Below the pieces are notes generated by a model, which saw only the letters and a program-made list of their open reading frames with translations, was not told where the DNA came from and did no database searches. A DNA stretch of 64,000 nt from Pontibacter ruber (lineage in GTDB: Bacteria; Bacteroidota; Bacteroidia; Cytophagales; Hymenobacteraceae), in contig NZ_JALPRR010000001.1 of NCBI RefSeq assembly GCF_023630205.1, positions 1,364,001 to 1,428,000 of the forward strand, given 5' to 3'. Made by a program: the position numbers and the translations under genes. Positions 41,823 to 50,336 of the stretch are shown piece after piece (position 1 is the stretch's first letter; each line of letters opens with the position of its first letter).

Positions 41823-42236
41823 ATGAATAACTTAAAAGAGCGCGGGCTGGAACAGGAGCTGAGTTTTCAGGCATCCCGGAGCGGAGGCGCCGGCGGACAA
41901 AACGTGAACAAAGTGGCAACCAAAGTGGAGCTGCGCTTTCATGTAGGTAACTCTGCACTGCTCTCGGAGGAAGAAAAAGCACTGGTGCAGGAAAAGCTGG
42001 CCAGCCGCATCAACGGCGAAGGCTACCTGCAGGTGGTTTGCCAGACGGAACGCAGCCAGCTACAGAACAAGGAGCTGTGCGTGGAGCGCTTTTATGAACT
42101 GTTGCGCCAGGCACTCACTCGCCAGAAAAAGAGAAAAGCCACCAAACCCACCCGCGCCTCAGTAAAACAACGGCTGGAATCAAAGAAAAGGCAATCGGAA
42201 AAGAAATCAGGACGGGGGTATCGGGGAGATTATTAA
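41823..42236 (+). CDS. arfB: Alternative ribosome-rescue factor ArfB (peptidyl-tRNA hydrolase, YaeJ-type)
   Basis: A 137-residue release-factor-like protein without a codon-recognition domain. The catalytic GGQ is at residues 24-26 (SGGAGGQNVNKV). The C-terminal tail is strongly basic (RQKKRKATKPTRASVKQRL) as required to enter the empty mRNA channel of a stalled ribosome. It frees peptides from non-stop complexes. Its stop codon (42234-42236) lies inside the left arm of the terminator that follows. Confidence 0.94.
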   Translation: MNNLKERGLEQELSFQASRSGGAGGQNVNKVATKVELRFHVGNSALLSEEEKALVQEKLASRINGEGYLQVVCQTERSQLQNKELCVERFYELLRQALTRQKKRKATKPTRASVKQRLESKKRQSEKKSGRGYRGDY

Positions 42237-42282
42237 AGTATAAACCTGAAAGCAGCGGGTGCCACCTTCAGGTTTATACTTT
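42235..42282. terminator. Terminator between arfB and S9 peptidase genes built from inverted AAGTATA
   Basis: A perfect 16-bp stem (42235-42250 and 42267-42282) with a 16-nt loop: AAAGTATAAACCTGAA on the left and its complement on the right. The outer seven pairs are an inverted AAGTATA pair. Confidence 0.8.
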
Positions 42283-42299
42283 GATTTATACTTTGCTTG

Positions 42300-44282
42300 C
42301 TACTGCCCCGAACTGCCGGACTGCCCGCCCGGCGCCCCTTTCAGGTGCGTATCCAGGAAGGTGAGGATGGCACGATAGCCTTTTATCTCGTTCTCTTTCT
42401 TCACGAAACCGTGCCCCTCATCCGGGAACACCACATACTCTACCGGCACATTGTTTTTCTTCACAGCCGCTACGATCTCATCTGATTCCACTTTTAGCAC
42501 GCGCGGGTCGTTGGCACCCTGCAGTACGATCAAAGGGCGTTTGATCTGGTGGGCAAAGAACAGCGGCGACTTGTTGTATAGCGCAGCTGAATCGGTTTTA
42601 GGGTTGCCCATTTCCTTGTAAAGCGCCACCCTAAACGACTCCCACCACGGTGGTATACTTTGCAGGGTGCGCAGCCAGTTGGCTACCCCAAAAATATCCA
42701 CGCCCACGGCAAACTCTTCCGGCGCAAAAGCCAGGCCCGCCAGTACCATGTAGCCGCCGTAGCTGCCGCCCATAATGCCGATCTTGTTTTCATCCACATA
42801 GCCGGTACTGGCCAGGAATGACTTCGCTTCGATACAATCTTTCAGGTCAGCGTCGCCGTGTTTCTGGTCGTCGGCGGCGAAGAAGGTTTTGCCGTAGCCG
42901 GAGCTGCCGCGGTTGTTTACAGCCAGCAGCACATACCCATGGTTGATCACATACTGCATCAGCGGAGAATAGGTAAGGCGCGTCTGTCCGCCCGGGCCGC
43001 CATGAATCCACAGCACAGCAGGGCGCTTCTCGCCTTCTTTTATACCTTTGGGCTTGTAGAGCAGCGCCGGAATTTCCATGCCGTCAAACGATTTGTAGCG
43101 CACCACTTCACCTTCCACCAGGTCATCCTGATCGATGTTCGGGTTCATGGTATTAGTAAGCTGCTTCGGCTGCTGGTTGTCGAAAGTATAAGAGAACAGG
43201 TTGTTCGGTGATTTGGAGCTGTTCACGGTAAACACCATCACGCTTTCATCGTCCGAAATCCGGATACCTGTTATATCGCCCGCAGGCATGGCAGGCAGTT
43301 GTACCGGCTGCCCGGTAGCAACTTCATACATTTTGATCTCGGAACGGGCATCGTTGTTAATGCCGGTAACTCTATACTTGCCGTTGCGCGAAAAGTACGT
43401 GTACATAATGTCCCAGTCGGCCTGCTCAACTTCTTCTGTTTTGCCGGTGGCCAAGTCGTAGCTTTTTACCGCCATGTACTCGCGCCCTTCGTCCGTCAGG
43501 AAGTATAGTTTCTTGCCGTCTGGGGTAAAGGTTTCCGGCGCATACTTTACCTCGCCCTGTCCTTTGCTGAGCTGCTTCAGTTTTTTGGTCTTGGTGTCGT
43601 AGAGGTACATGTCCGATTTGTTGGTGGTGATGCTCTTCACCAGGCCAATGTAGCGTTTGTCTCTGGAGATGGCGCTTACATCCAGTGCCTGGTCGTTTTT
43701 GAACACCAGCCTGGGCTGTAAGGTCTTTAGGTCCATCTCGTAGAGGTCGAAGAGCTTGGGATCGCGCTTGTTGGAGATGTAGAAGAAGCTCTTCTTGTCG
43801 TGGCTCCAGTCCGCAAATTCCGATTTGGCTTTGGCATCCGGGGTAAGGTCGCGGGAGGTGCCGTCCTGGTTGCGCACGTAGAGGTGCGTTATCTCGTTGC
43901 CTCCCTGGTCGCTGGCGTACAGTATGCGCTCATCTTCCGGAAAATAAGAGATCACGAATACGGAATTGTCTTTGGAGCTCGTTAGCTGCTTTGGTGTGCC
44001 GCCCTGTACGGGTACTTCGAAGGCGTTGTAAATGCCGGTCTCGTTGCTGGAGTAGAGTACTTTGCTGTTGTCCGGTGAGATGGCATTGCCCCGGATGGAG
44101 GTGGTGGCCATAAACTCCTCGATGGTATAGGTTTTGACGGCCGGTTGCTCCTCCGCCTGCTGCACGGTCTCTGCCGTTTGTGTTTCGGGGGTGGTGGTGG
44201 CAGTGGTGGTGGCCTGCTGGCAATTGGTGAGCAGTGCCCCTATGGCAAGGAGCGAGCCCGCTGCCCGTAATGTTTTTTTCAT
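42300..44282 (-). CDS. S9-family prolyl oligopeptidase-like lipoprotein
   Basis: A 660-residue exported peptidase. The lipobox is LLTNC (Cys20), so it is a lipoprotein. Residues about 50-400 form a beta-propeller with WD40-like blades (SPDNSKVLYSSNETG, DDERILYAS-like repeats). The C-terminal alpha/beta-hydrolase domain carries the nucleophile in MGGSYGGYMVLAGL, an Asp in VLQGANDPRV and the His in PDEGHGF, a complete triad. Such enzymes remove dipeptides or acyl-amino acids in the periplasm. The Ala/Thr-rich linker after the lipobox (QQATTTATTTPETQ) is typical. Confidence 0.92.
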   Translation of the reverse strand: MKKTLRAAGSLLAIGALLTNCQQATTTATTTPETQTAETVQQAEEQPAVKTYTIEEFMATTSIRGNAISPDNSKVLYSSNETGIYNAFEVPVQGGTPKQLTSSKDNSVFVISYFPEDERILYASDQGGNEITHLYVRNQDGTSRDLTPDAKAKSEFADWSHDKKSFFYISNKRDPKLFDLYEMDLKTLQPRLVFKNDQALDVSAISRDKRYIGLVKSITTNKSDMYLYDTKTKKLKQLSKGQGEVKYAPETFTPDGKKLYFLTDEGREYMAVKSYDLATGKTEEVEQADWDIMYTYFSRNGKYRVTGINNDARSEIKMYEVATGQPVQLPAMPAGDITGIRISDDESVMVFTVNSSKSPNNLFSYTFDNQQPKQLTNTMNPNIDQDDLVEGEVVRYKSFDGMEIPALLYKPKGIKEGEKRPAVLWIHGGPGGQTRLTYSPLMQYVINHGYVLLAVNNRGSSGYGKTFFAADDQKHGDADLKDCIEAKSFLASTGYVDENKIGIMGGSYGGYMVLAGLAFAPEEFAVGVDIFGVANWLRTLQSIPPWWESFRVALYKEMGNPKTDSAALYNKSPLFFAHQIKRPLIVLQGANDPRVLKVESDEIVAAVKKNNVPVEYVVFPDEGHGFVKKENEIKGYRAILTFLDTHLKGAPGGQSGSSGQ

Positions 44283-44459
44283 GGTTTTACCGGTTTTAAG
44301 TGATGGATTAGCAGGATTAAGCTACTGAATCTCAGGATAAAATACAAGAGAGAAATAACAGCATATGGTTTGAGCCGTCAGAAGATCAAATGCCACATGC
44401 AGAAATGAACGCAATAGGTAAGATATTTGCGTAAGGAGCCAAAGTATAAATTACCCGAT

Positions 44460-45101
44460 ATGAAGAGATATTACTTTTTGACATTGATTTTATTGAGCAT
44501 AGTTTCCGTTGGTAACGCCCAGAAGTACCGCACAGCAGCAGGTATTCGGTTAGATGGCAAGCAATTCGGGATAACCGTGCAGCAGAAGCTTCACGAGAAG
44601 GGAACGCTGGAAGGGATAGCAGCTGTGGGGAGCCGGGAGTTTAGCGGCACCTTGCTCTACGAATGGCACTTCCCGATCCTGGGTAGAGGGCTGAACTATT
44701 ACCTGGGTGCCGGCGGGCACGTGGGCAACCTGAAAGATAGCGGTGTATTTACCGGTGCGGATGCCATCGCAGGTATAGAGTATAAAGTAAATTTTCTGCC
44801 TTTTGTGCTTTCTGCTGATGTAAAGCCAGCCGTGCACATCAACCACGAAGATTGGGTAAACCTGACAACCGGCATTTCGATCCGCTACATCATCGTGAAA
44901 GAAAAGAAAAAGAAAAAAGGTATATGGCCTTTCGGCAAGCAGGAGGATGAGGACGAAGACGAAGGCGGTATTTTCAGGAGAAAGAAAGACAAGCAGCAGG
45001 AAGAAGAGGATGGCGGAATCTTCAGAAGAAAGAAGAATAAGCAGCAGGAAGAAGAGCAACCTGGTATTCTCGACATCTTCAAGAAGCGCGATAATTACTA
45101 G
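44460..45101 (+). CDS. Exported barrel-like protein with charged tandem-repeat tail
   Basis: The ATG at 44460 begins a signal peptide (YYFLTLILLSIVSVGNAQ); an ATG at 44427 adds 11 residues. The 213-residue product has about 130 residues of alternating strands (TAAGIRLDGKQFGITVQQKL, LNYYLGAGGHVGNL) like a small outer-membrane barrel. The last 70 residues are unusual: a Lys run (KEKKKKKG), an Asp/Glu run (EDEDEDEGG) and two copies of GGIFRRKKxKQQEEE. No family recognised for the tail. Confidence 0.75.
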   Translation: MKRYYFLTLILLSIVSVGNAQKYRTAAGIRLDGKQFGITVQQKLHEKGTLEGIAAVGSREFSGTLLYEWHFPILGRGLNYYLGAGGHVGNLKDSGVFTGADAIAGIEYKVNFLPFVLSADVKPAVHINHEDWVNLTTGISIRYIIVKEKKKKKGIWPFGKQEDEDEDEGGIFRRKKDKQQEEEDGGIFRRKKNKQQEEEQPGILDIFKKRDNY

Positions 45102-45999
45102 TCTGTAATTTAACAGTTGCGAAGCTTGCAGGTACTGCATTGCCATACTTAAGCGTAGGCGTGCAACACCAGCAGGTTTTTTTGTGCGGACTTACGCAAA
45201 CCTTTAAAGCAGCTGAAGTATAAAGTCAGGCTTGAACTATACTTAACAGCCTTTTTCTTAGAGCCTGAAAAGCAGAAAGCCCGGTTTGGGGTCCCGGGCT
45301 TTCGTAATAGGAGAGAAAATTACTCAGGCTATGCCAGTCAAATCCTTGTGTTTGTTACTGTTGAAGTTTGTTCTATAACCTGCGTTACGCTAAAGGGCAA
45401 TGCAACGACATGAAAAGTACACAGCAGGGTAGCGGCAATCGCTGGAGTAGTTCTGTTTAGTTGGTAATTGTGTTGTCAATAACACGCGCTCTCCTTATTC
45501 TTTTTAAATTCCTGGTAGTTAATCAGGTTACAACATCATCTCTTCCTGCCTTGTGGTTCTGTACCTGCAGGCAAGCTCCATGGGGCGCCTTGCAGCTCAA
45601 TTGCAGCTATCAGGCGGGCATTTGATAAAGTATAAAGTTGCAGAGCAGGAGCAAAAGATCATGCCGCTCCAAAGGCTGAAAGCAGCTGAACTATAACATG
45701 CCTCCTGCTGGCTACGGCCTTTTTCCTGTCAGCAAAGACACACCATTGCCACCTCTACTTTTTACCTCATCTTATACAGAGGTAAAATTAGAGAAGTCAG
45801 TCTAATTTAAAAAGGAAATGTTAGACGCTGTTGTAACATGCGCTGAGCAAGGTCAAGAGAACCTTCAGGTAGCTGCTAGTGCTGAAAACAGGCATTAGCA
45901 GGGCGCAAGTACAGGGCAGGATGGGGTGTTTTGTAACATCAGAAGCTGGCTTCTGAAGCGGAAATTGCAGGCACGTAACCAGAGAAGGTGTTCCCCAGA
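45102..45999. other. Gene-poor stretch, first part
   Basis: About 0.9 kb with no credible protein gene. A hairpin GAAAGCCCGG...CCCGGGCTTTC (45275-45303) may terminate the upstream gene. A second hairpin with arms TTTTACCTC/GAGGTAAAA (about 45760-45787), extended on both sides by CTCTA/TAGAG, and a short dyad TCAGAAGC-TG-GCTTCTGA (45939-45956) are seen. The sequence shows no codon bias in any frame. Confidence 0.5.
45275..45303 (+). terminator. Hairpin downstream of the barrel-like protein gene
   Basis: GAAAGCCCGG (45275-45284) pairs with CCGGGCTTTC (45294-45303). Only a short T-stretch follows, so termination is probable but not certain. Confidence 0.55.
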
Positions 46000-46022
46000 C
46001 TATAGTTTCGCTACAGTCTGGG
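45994..46022. repeat. Hairpin overlapping the stop codon of the 53-residue peptide gene
   Basis: CCCAGACTATAG (45994-46005) and CTACAGTCTGGG (46011-46022) form a 12-bp stem with one mismatch and a 5-nt loop. It covers the last codons and the TAG at 46000-46002. There is no T-run on either side. Confidence 0.7.
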
Positions 46023-46161
46023 ATGGTATAGCAGACTCAACGGAGGCAACAGTTGCTTCTGTCTGCAGGCGTTTGGCCAGGAGTGCTCCCTGGTCAAAAG
46101 TAGCTTTGCAAGCCAGGCAGAAGCCGATTAGAAGTCCTAATAGAAGAAGGATAATTTTCAT
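46000..46161 (-). CDS. Short exported peptide, 53 residues
   Basis: Starts MKIILLLLGLLIGFC, a signal-peptide-like run followed by LACKA, where Cys18 could be lipidated (GFCLAC). The mature part (about KATFDQGALLAKRLQTEA through TVAKL) is hydrophilic. It is the second of two short genes in tandem; the other (46229-46396) begins MKIVILLLAFTMGMG, so the leaders are alike while the mature parts differ. An A-rich stretch precedes the ATG. No family recognised. A hairpin covers the stop. Confidence 0.55.
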   Translation of the reverse strand: MKIILLLLGLLIGFCLACKATFDQGALLAKRLQTEATVASVESAIPSQTVAKL

Positions 46162-46228
46162 GGTTTGAATTTTGTTTTAGTTTTATTGTGGCGCTTGTGG
46201 TACTATGTTATCGTGTCGGGTCAGTTGG

Positions 46229-46396
46229 TCAGATCTGTGGTGCAACTACCTCAACAACCGGCAATACATTTGGATATTCTCTCAGTTCGTAAGTTTCCTG
46301 TGCACGAGCTGCAGCTTCCTGAATATCCTTTGAAGTTTTTTTGATGGTTGCTCCCATACCCATTGTAAAAGCAAGCAATAAGATGACGATTTTCAT
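46229..46396 (-). CDS. Short exported peptide, 55 residues
   Basis: Starts MKIVILLLAFTMGMGAT and continues IKKTSKDIQEAAARAQETYE, an amphipathic, helix-prone part, ending PVVEVVAPQI. The leader resembles that of the neighbouring 53-residue peptide, 67 nt downstream on the same strand. The upstream sequence is A/T-rich (CCATTAAATTATTAAAG) as at many starts in this phylum. Whether it is secreted, membrane-bound or not translated at all cannot be decided here. Confidence 0.55.
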   Translation of the reverse strand: MKIVILLLAFTMGMGATIKKTSKDIQEAAARAQETYELREYPNVLPVVEVVAPQI

Positions 46397-46948
46397 GACT
46401 TTAATAATTTAATGGTTGGACTTTCTTTTCTTAACTACTTAATAGATAGCACCATGGTATGAAAGGTTGCTTGTGCTTTGTAAATTTTTTTCTATTCTTA
46501 TTTACCTTAATTACATTTTGCGTGCCACATCTGTAAGTCATTGATTTTCAAACAAATAGTGATGGTTTTGCAGATTGTCCGCTCAGTTATTGTCCGCTGT
46601 CGTACATATTCTGTCCGGTTCCGGACAAGTAGCTGAAAAATAATGTGTTGTATCTGGCAGCGAGGCTTTTGCCCAAGTATGGCAATGTAGTGCACGTACC
46701 GGGTATCGGGGGAGTGATCGTCCTGTTTGTTTTGCTAGCGGTTGAACAGTAGTTGAAGAAGCTATGTTGTTATAAGACAGAAGGTTATGATGTGTCTTTT
46801 TATGCTTTATACAATATGCAGTATAACACAGGATAGAGATTTTATTTTTTCAATACCTAAAATCAACTAACAGCAGACGTAGCAAGTATAAGGGAATCAT
46901 GATTTTTAGGTAAAAACAGCAAATAAGATAGAGAGGAAACAATAAGTT
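46397..46948. other. Gene-poor stretch, second part, with TGTCCG sites
   Basis: 552 nt without a credible gene longer than 40 codons. It contains three TGTCCG-type sites (46575-46627), described separately, and AT-rich flanks on both sides that should drive the short-peptide genes (minus) and the cyanophycinase gene (plus). Confidence 0.5.
46575..46627. promoter_or_regulatory. Cluster of TGTCCG operator-like sites
   Basis: Two direct copies of TTGTCCGC (46575-46582, 46590-46597) and one perfect palindrome TGTCCGG-TT-CCGGACA (46612-46627). The spacings of 15 and 21 nt between left ends suggest cooperative binding of a dimeric regulator. Confidence 0.55.
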
Positions 46949-47785
46949 ATGAGCAAAGGCACACTAATAGCCTTGGGCGGCGGCGATGATGACGGCCTCA
47001 TCAAGCTGATCCGTTCGGAAATATGCAGTATCCATTCCCACATAGAAGTAATAGCCACGGCAACTACTGCCGTTGAGGAATCCGGAAACGCTTATAAAGA
47101 GGCCTTCGAAGAACTGGGCTGCAGCAGTGTCCGGTTTATGCACATCGACGAAGATAACAAAGCTGATACTGCGGAATATATTCAGCGTATCCAGAAGGCA
47201 GAAGTTATCTTCTTTACCGGAGGAGACCAGCGGCGTCTGGCCCAGTTTTTAGATAACACAAAGCTGCTGGAAATCATGCGCGAACGCTTTCAGAACGAGG
47301 ACATCATTATAGCAGGTACAAGTGCCGGCGCTGCCGTGATGTCGGACCGCATGATCTATGACGGCTACGGGCACTATTCGCTTATAAAAGGAGAGATGAA
47401 AACGACGTACGGCTTCGGGTTTATCAATAACGTGTACATCGATACGCACTTTGTAGAGCGCGGCAGGTTCGGCAGGCTGGCACACGCGGTGGCCCACGAC
47501 CCGGAGTATTGCGGCATCGGCCTCAGCGAAGAAACCGGTATCATTATAAAGAACGGCGACCAGGTTGAGGTTTTCGGGCCGGGTGTAGTGACCATCCTTG
47601 ATGGCAGCAGCATTCAGTTCTCTAATGTGCGTGAGGCAGAGGAAAACGAACCCATTGCCGTGGAGCGCTTGGTAATGCACCTGTTGGTGGAAGGATACCG
47701 GTACTGCCTGAAAGAACACCTGTTCCAACCGATAGGAGCCGAGCAGATTGCCGAAGCAAGAAAAGATTCGGCCAACGTTGCCTGA
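46949..47785 (+). CDS. cphB: Cyanophycinase-family serine peptidase
   Basis: A 278-residue S51-type peptidase. The nucleophile is Ser125 in AGTSAGAAV; GGDQRRL (91-97) and the His of YIDTHFVERGRFGRL are further active-site elements. Cyanophycinases cut cyanophycin into Asp-Arg dipeptides. No cyanophycin synthetase is in the window, and many Bacteroidetes carry such a gene without it, so the substrate could be another beta-linked aspartyl peptide. It lacks a signal peptide. It is followed by a strong bidirectional terminator. Confidence 0.9.
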   Translation: MSKGTLIALGGGDDDGLIKLIRSEICSIHSHIEVIATATTAVEESGNAYKEAFEELGCSSVRFMHIDEDNKADTAEYIQRIQKAEVIFFTGGDQRRLAQFLDNTKLLEIMRERFQNEDIIIAGTSAGAAVMSDRMIYDGYGHYSLIKGEMKTTYGFGFINNVYIDTHFVERGRFGRLAHAVAHDPEYCGIGLSEETGIIIKNGDQVEVFGPGVVTILDGSSIQFSNVREAEENEPIAVERLVMHLLVEGYRYCLKEHLFQPIGAEQIAEARKDSANVA

Positions 47786-47817
47786 TGCGCAAAGTATAAA
47801 GGCAATGTATAAAAGCT

Positions 47818-47864
47818 AAAAAAGCCGCAGGGAAGTATGAATTTATACTTGCCTGCGGCTTTTA
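47818..47864. terminator. Bidirectional terminator containing an inverted AAGTAT pair
   Basis: AAAAGCCGCAGGGAAGTAT (47820-47838) and its near-perfect complement (47845-47863) differ at one pair. The apex of the stem is an AAGTAT/ATACTT pair; the base is A-run/T-run. It serves the converging cphB and thioredoxin-reductase-like genes. Confidence 0.93.
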
Positions 47865-47879
47865 TACTTTACAGAATAT

Positions 47880-48779
47880 TTAGAGCCTGTCTTCCTGCTG
47901 CAGTTCCATGTTGATGGCAACGCCTGCCCTGGCGCCTTCTGCTGCCGCTACAATCACCAGCTGCATGTCGCGGGCAGCATCCCCTGCCACAAACAGCCCC
48001 GGTATGTTTGACTTCTGCAGGCGCTTTGTTTTGATTACACCTTTGCTTGTAAATTCACAGCCCAGCTGATTGCCCAAGTCTGCCTGCTGCTGCGTGCCGG
48101 TAGCAAAGAACATGGCCTGCTGCTCGCGAGCCTGTCCGTTTTTAAGTATGATGCGCTGCAGGTGTCCGTTCTCTCCCTCAAGGCGGGCAATGGCGCCTGT
48201 TTCTACTTTAACACCGTTGCGCTGCAGCAGCTCGCGGTCTATCTCGCGCAATTTGTTGGTTCCGTCGGTGTACAGCGTCACGTCATCGCTCCAGGTCTTC
48301 AGGCCCAGCGCTGTGCCTATGCCGTTGCGGTCTTTTCCGTACACAGCAATGGCTTTGTCCTGGTTTTCCCAGCCATCGCAGTAAGGGCAGTGGTGCACGC
48401 TTTTGCCGTAGAGCGACTCTATCCCTTCCAGTTCAGGCAGCTTGTCCTTCAGGCCGGTTGCCAGCAGCAGCCTCTTCGATCTGTAGGCGTGGCCATCGTG
48501 CCCCGAAACAATGAATTCGCCTTTGCTGTAAGTGGCTTTCTGGATCACTTTTTCGACCAGCTCCACGTCATACTTCTTCAGTTCTTCCTTGCCTATCTTT
48601 ATAAAGTCGCTTGGGTTGATGCCATCCCTGGTCAGGAAACCATTCATACTGTCCGACCAGCGGTTGCGTGGCTCCCCACTGTCAAATACAAGTACTTTTC
48701 TTCTTGCCCTGCCCAGTATCATGGCAGCACTCAGGCCGGCCGGCCCCCCTCCAATTATAATTACATCGTACATGTTCAA
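47880..48779 (-). CDS. Thioredoxin-reductase-like FAD/NAD(P) oxidoreductase
   Basis: A 299-residue class II pyridine-nucleotide oxidoreductase. The FAD motif GGGPAGLSAA is at residues 10-19, the redox pair CPYC at 131-134, and the second FAD motif near the end is VAGDAARDMQLV. The usual NADPH motif GGGxSA is replaced by YGKDRNGIGTA, so nucleotide binding may be altered, as in ferredoxin- or flavin-linked relatives. The HCPYCDGWE context is typical of the stand-alone thioredoxin-reductase-like group rather than TrxB itself. Starts are possible at 48779 or 48773. Confidence 0.85.
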   Translation of the reverse strand: MNMYDVIIIGGGPAGLSAAMILGRARRKVLVFDSGEPRNRWSDSMNGFLTRDGINPSDFIKIGKEELKKYDVELVEKVIQKATYSKGEFIVSGHDGHAYRSKRLLLATGLKDKLPELEGIESLYGKSVHHCPYCDGWENQDKAIAVYGKDRNGIGTALGLKTWSDDVTLYTDGTNKLREIDRELLQRNGVKVETGAIARLEGENGHLQRIILKNGQAREQQAMFFATGTQQQADLGNQLGCEFTSKGVIKTKRLQKSNIPGLFVAGDAARDMQLVIVAAAEGARAGVAINMELQQEDRL

Positions 48780-49094
48780 TCTTACCTATTTTGAGAGTAT
48801 GTAACGGCGCAAGGGCCTGCTAGGATGGCATAGGCGCTTTATAATTTTGCTGCAGGTATGTGTGGAGCTCCAATCCGGGTTGCGCCTGCCCTGATCTTGC
48901 TTGCTGAAGAGAGGCAAATTGCAGCAGAACAGTGGCCAGAAGCAGCAGTATGGGCCAGAAGAGAGGGGATATTACAGGTTTTCGACTCGATTTTAAAAAT
49001 ATTTGAAAAAAGCTATGCCCGCCGCTGTTGCACGTGCTACTATTTTATATATTTGTTTAGACGTATTATCACCCTACAATTAAAGTTACGTTAT
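48780..49094. other. Region between the reductase-like and FadL-like genes
   Basis: 315 nt holding divergent promoters. An open frame in line with the FadL gene extends back to 48858, but it shows no protein-like composition and precedes the signal peptide. The FadL promoter is proposed at 49028-49055. Confidence 0.6.
49028..49055 (+). promoter_or_regulatory. Promoter of the FadL-like gene
   Basis: TTG (49028-49030), 17 nt, then TATATTTG (49048-49055), an exact TAnnTTTG. The start codon lies 40 nt downstream. This is the best match to the Bacteroidetes promoter consensus I found in the window. Confidence 0.75.
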
Positions 49095-50324
49095 ATGAAA
49101 AGCAAATTACTCGCCTTATTAGGTGGAACATTACTCTCAGGTGTGGCAATGGCCGGAGGGTACCAGGTAAACCTGGCAAGCCAGCGGCAGATTGGTATGG
49201 GCCACACGGGCACCGGCCTGGTGACAGGTACATCGAGCATCTTCTTTAACCCTGGCGCTATGAGCCATGTACGCGAAAATGGCGTAACTATTGGCGCAAG
49301 CGGCATCTTCTCCAAAATTGCTTACTCAGCTCCGGAGAGCAGCGGCGTTACTGCCAGAACCGATAACCCTGCCGGTACTCCTTTCCAGGTGTATGCTGTA
49401 TACGGCATCACCGACAAGCTGAAAGCCGGTATTGGCGTGTATACACCCTTTGGCAGCACGGTGAAGTGGGGTAACCAGTGGAATGGCCGCTTTGGGCTGG
49501 AGCAGCTGAAGCTTTCTGCTATCTACATCCAGCCTACCCTGAGCTATGCTATTACAGATAAAATTGGCATTGGTGCAGGCCTGACTTATGTAAAAGGCAA
49601 AGTAAACCTGCAGCGCAGCATCCCGGTTCAGGACCAGGAAGGTAACTATGGAAAAGCGGAACTGGATGGCGACGGAACAAGCGTTGGCTACAATGTAGGT
49701 GTATATGTTAAACCATCTGATAAGATCTCATTGGGTCTTAGCTACCGTTCTAAAGTAGATGTGGACGTGGAAGAAGGCGATGCTACTTTCACCGTTGCTT
49801 CATCGCTTAAGTCCCGCTTCCCGGATACCAAGTTCAAAGCCTCTCTGCCGCTTCCTGCTACCCTGTCTTTGGGTGTAGGTATCATGCCGACAGAAGCCTG
49901 GACCATTGCCATCGACGTGAACCGCGTAGAGTGGAGTGCTTACAAGAGCCTGCGCTTCGACTATGCAGATCCTGTTAACGGCAGCACTTTCACAGAAAAT
50001 GCCCGCAATTACGAAGACAGCTACATCTACCGCATTGGTGCTGAGTATAAAGTAACAGATGCACTGGCCCTGCGCGCCGGCGCTTACTACGACAACTCGC
50101 CTGTGCAGGAAGGTTACCTGACCCCGGAAACACCGGACTCTGATGCACGTGGTATTTCAGGCGGTATCGGATATAAACTGTCTGAGAACTTCAATCTGGA
50201 TGCTTCTTTCCTTTACATCAACAGAAAAGAGCGTACCGATGCCGGGGATAAATCAGGAGGTATAGCCGGTACTTACAAGGCTGTTGCTTACATCCCTGGT
50301 ATTTCTTTCACCTACAATTTCTAA
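49095..50324 (+). CDS. FadL/OmpP1/TodX-family outer-membrane transporter
   Basis: The ATG at 49095 opens a signal peptide (KSKLLALLGGTLLSGVAMAGG). The 409-residue product has the OmpP1/FadL N-terminal plug pattern GYQVNLASQRQIGMGHTGTG and FFNPGAMSH, then strands of a 14-stranded barrel, ending SFTYNF with a terminal Phe. Such porins admit long-chain fatty acids or aromatic hydrocarbons. The GDSL lipoprotein gene starts 12 nt downstream, implying an operon in which the lipoprotein acts on lipids or esters delivered by the porin. Confidence 0.92.
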   Translation: MKSKLLALLGGTLLSGVAMAGGYQVNLASQRQIGMGHTGTGLVTGTSSIFFNPGAMSHVRENGVTIGASGIFSKIAYSAPESSGVTARTDNPAGTPFQVYAVYGITDKLKAGIGVYTPFGSTVKWGNQWNGRFGLEQLKLSAIYIQPTLSYAITDKIGIGAGLTYVKGKVNLQRSIPVQDQEGNYGKAELDGDGTSVGYNVGVYVKPSDKISLGLSYRSKVDVDVEEGDATFTVASSLKSRFPDTKFKASLPLPATLSLGVGIMPTEAWTIAIDVNRVEWSAYKSLRFDYADPVNGSTFTENARNYEDSYIYRIGAEYKVTDALALRAGAYYDNSPVQEGYLTPETPDSDARGISGGIGYKLSENFNLDASFLYINRKERTDAGDKSGGIAGTYKAVAYIPGISFTYNF

Positions 50325-50336
50325 TTCCTGACGAAT

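Noticed and set aside
45926..46168. 80-codon plus-strand frame over the short-peptide region
   Set aside because: The peptide is rich in Arg, Trp and Ser with no domain or leader, and the opposite strand encodes a leader-bearing peptide with more plausible composition.
46655..46700. Possible sigma-54 (-24/-12) promoter at TGGCAGCGAGGCTTTTGC or TGGCAATGTAGTGC
   Set aside because: The GG-to-GC distances are 15 and 11 nt, whereas sigma-54 promoters need 12.
46641..46751. Frame beginning near a GTG and ending PGIGGVIVLFVLLAVEQ on the plus strand
   Set aside because: About 36 codons without an ATG, and only the last 15 residues look membrane-like; it could be a gene remnant but cannot be supported.
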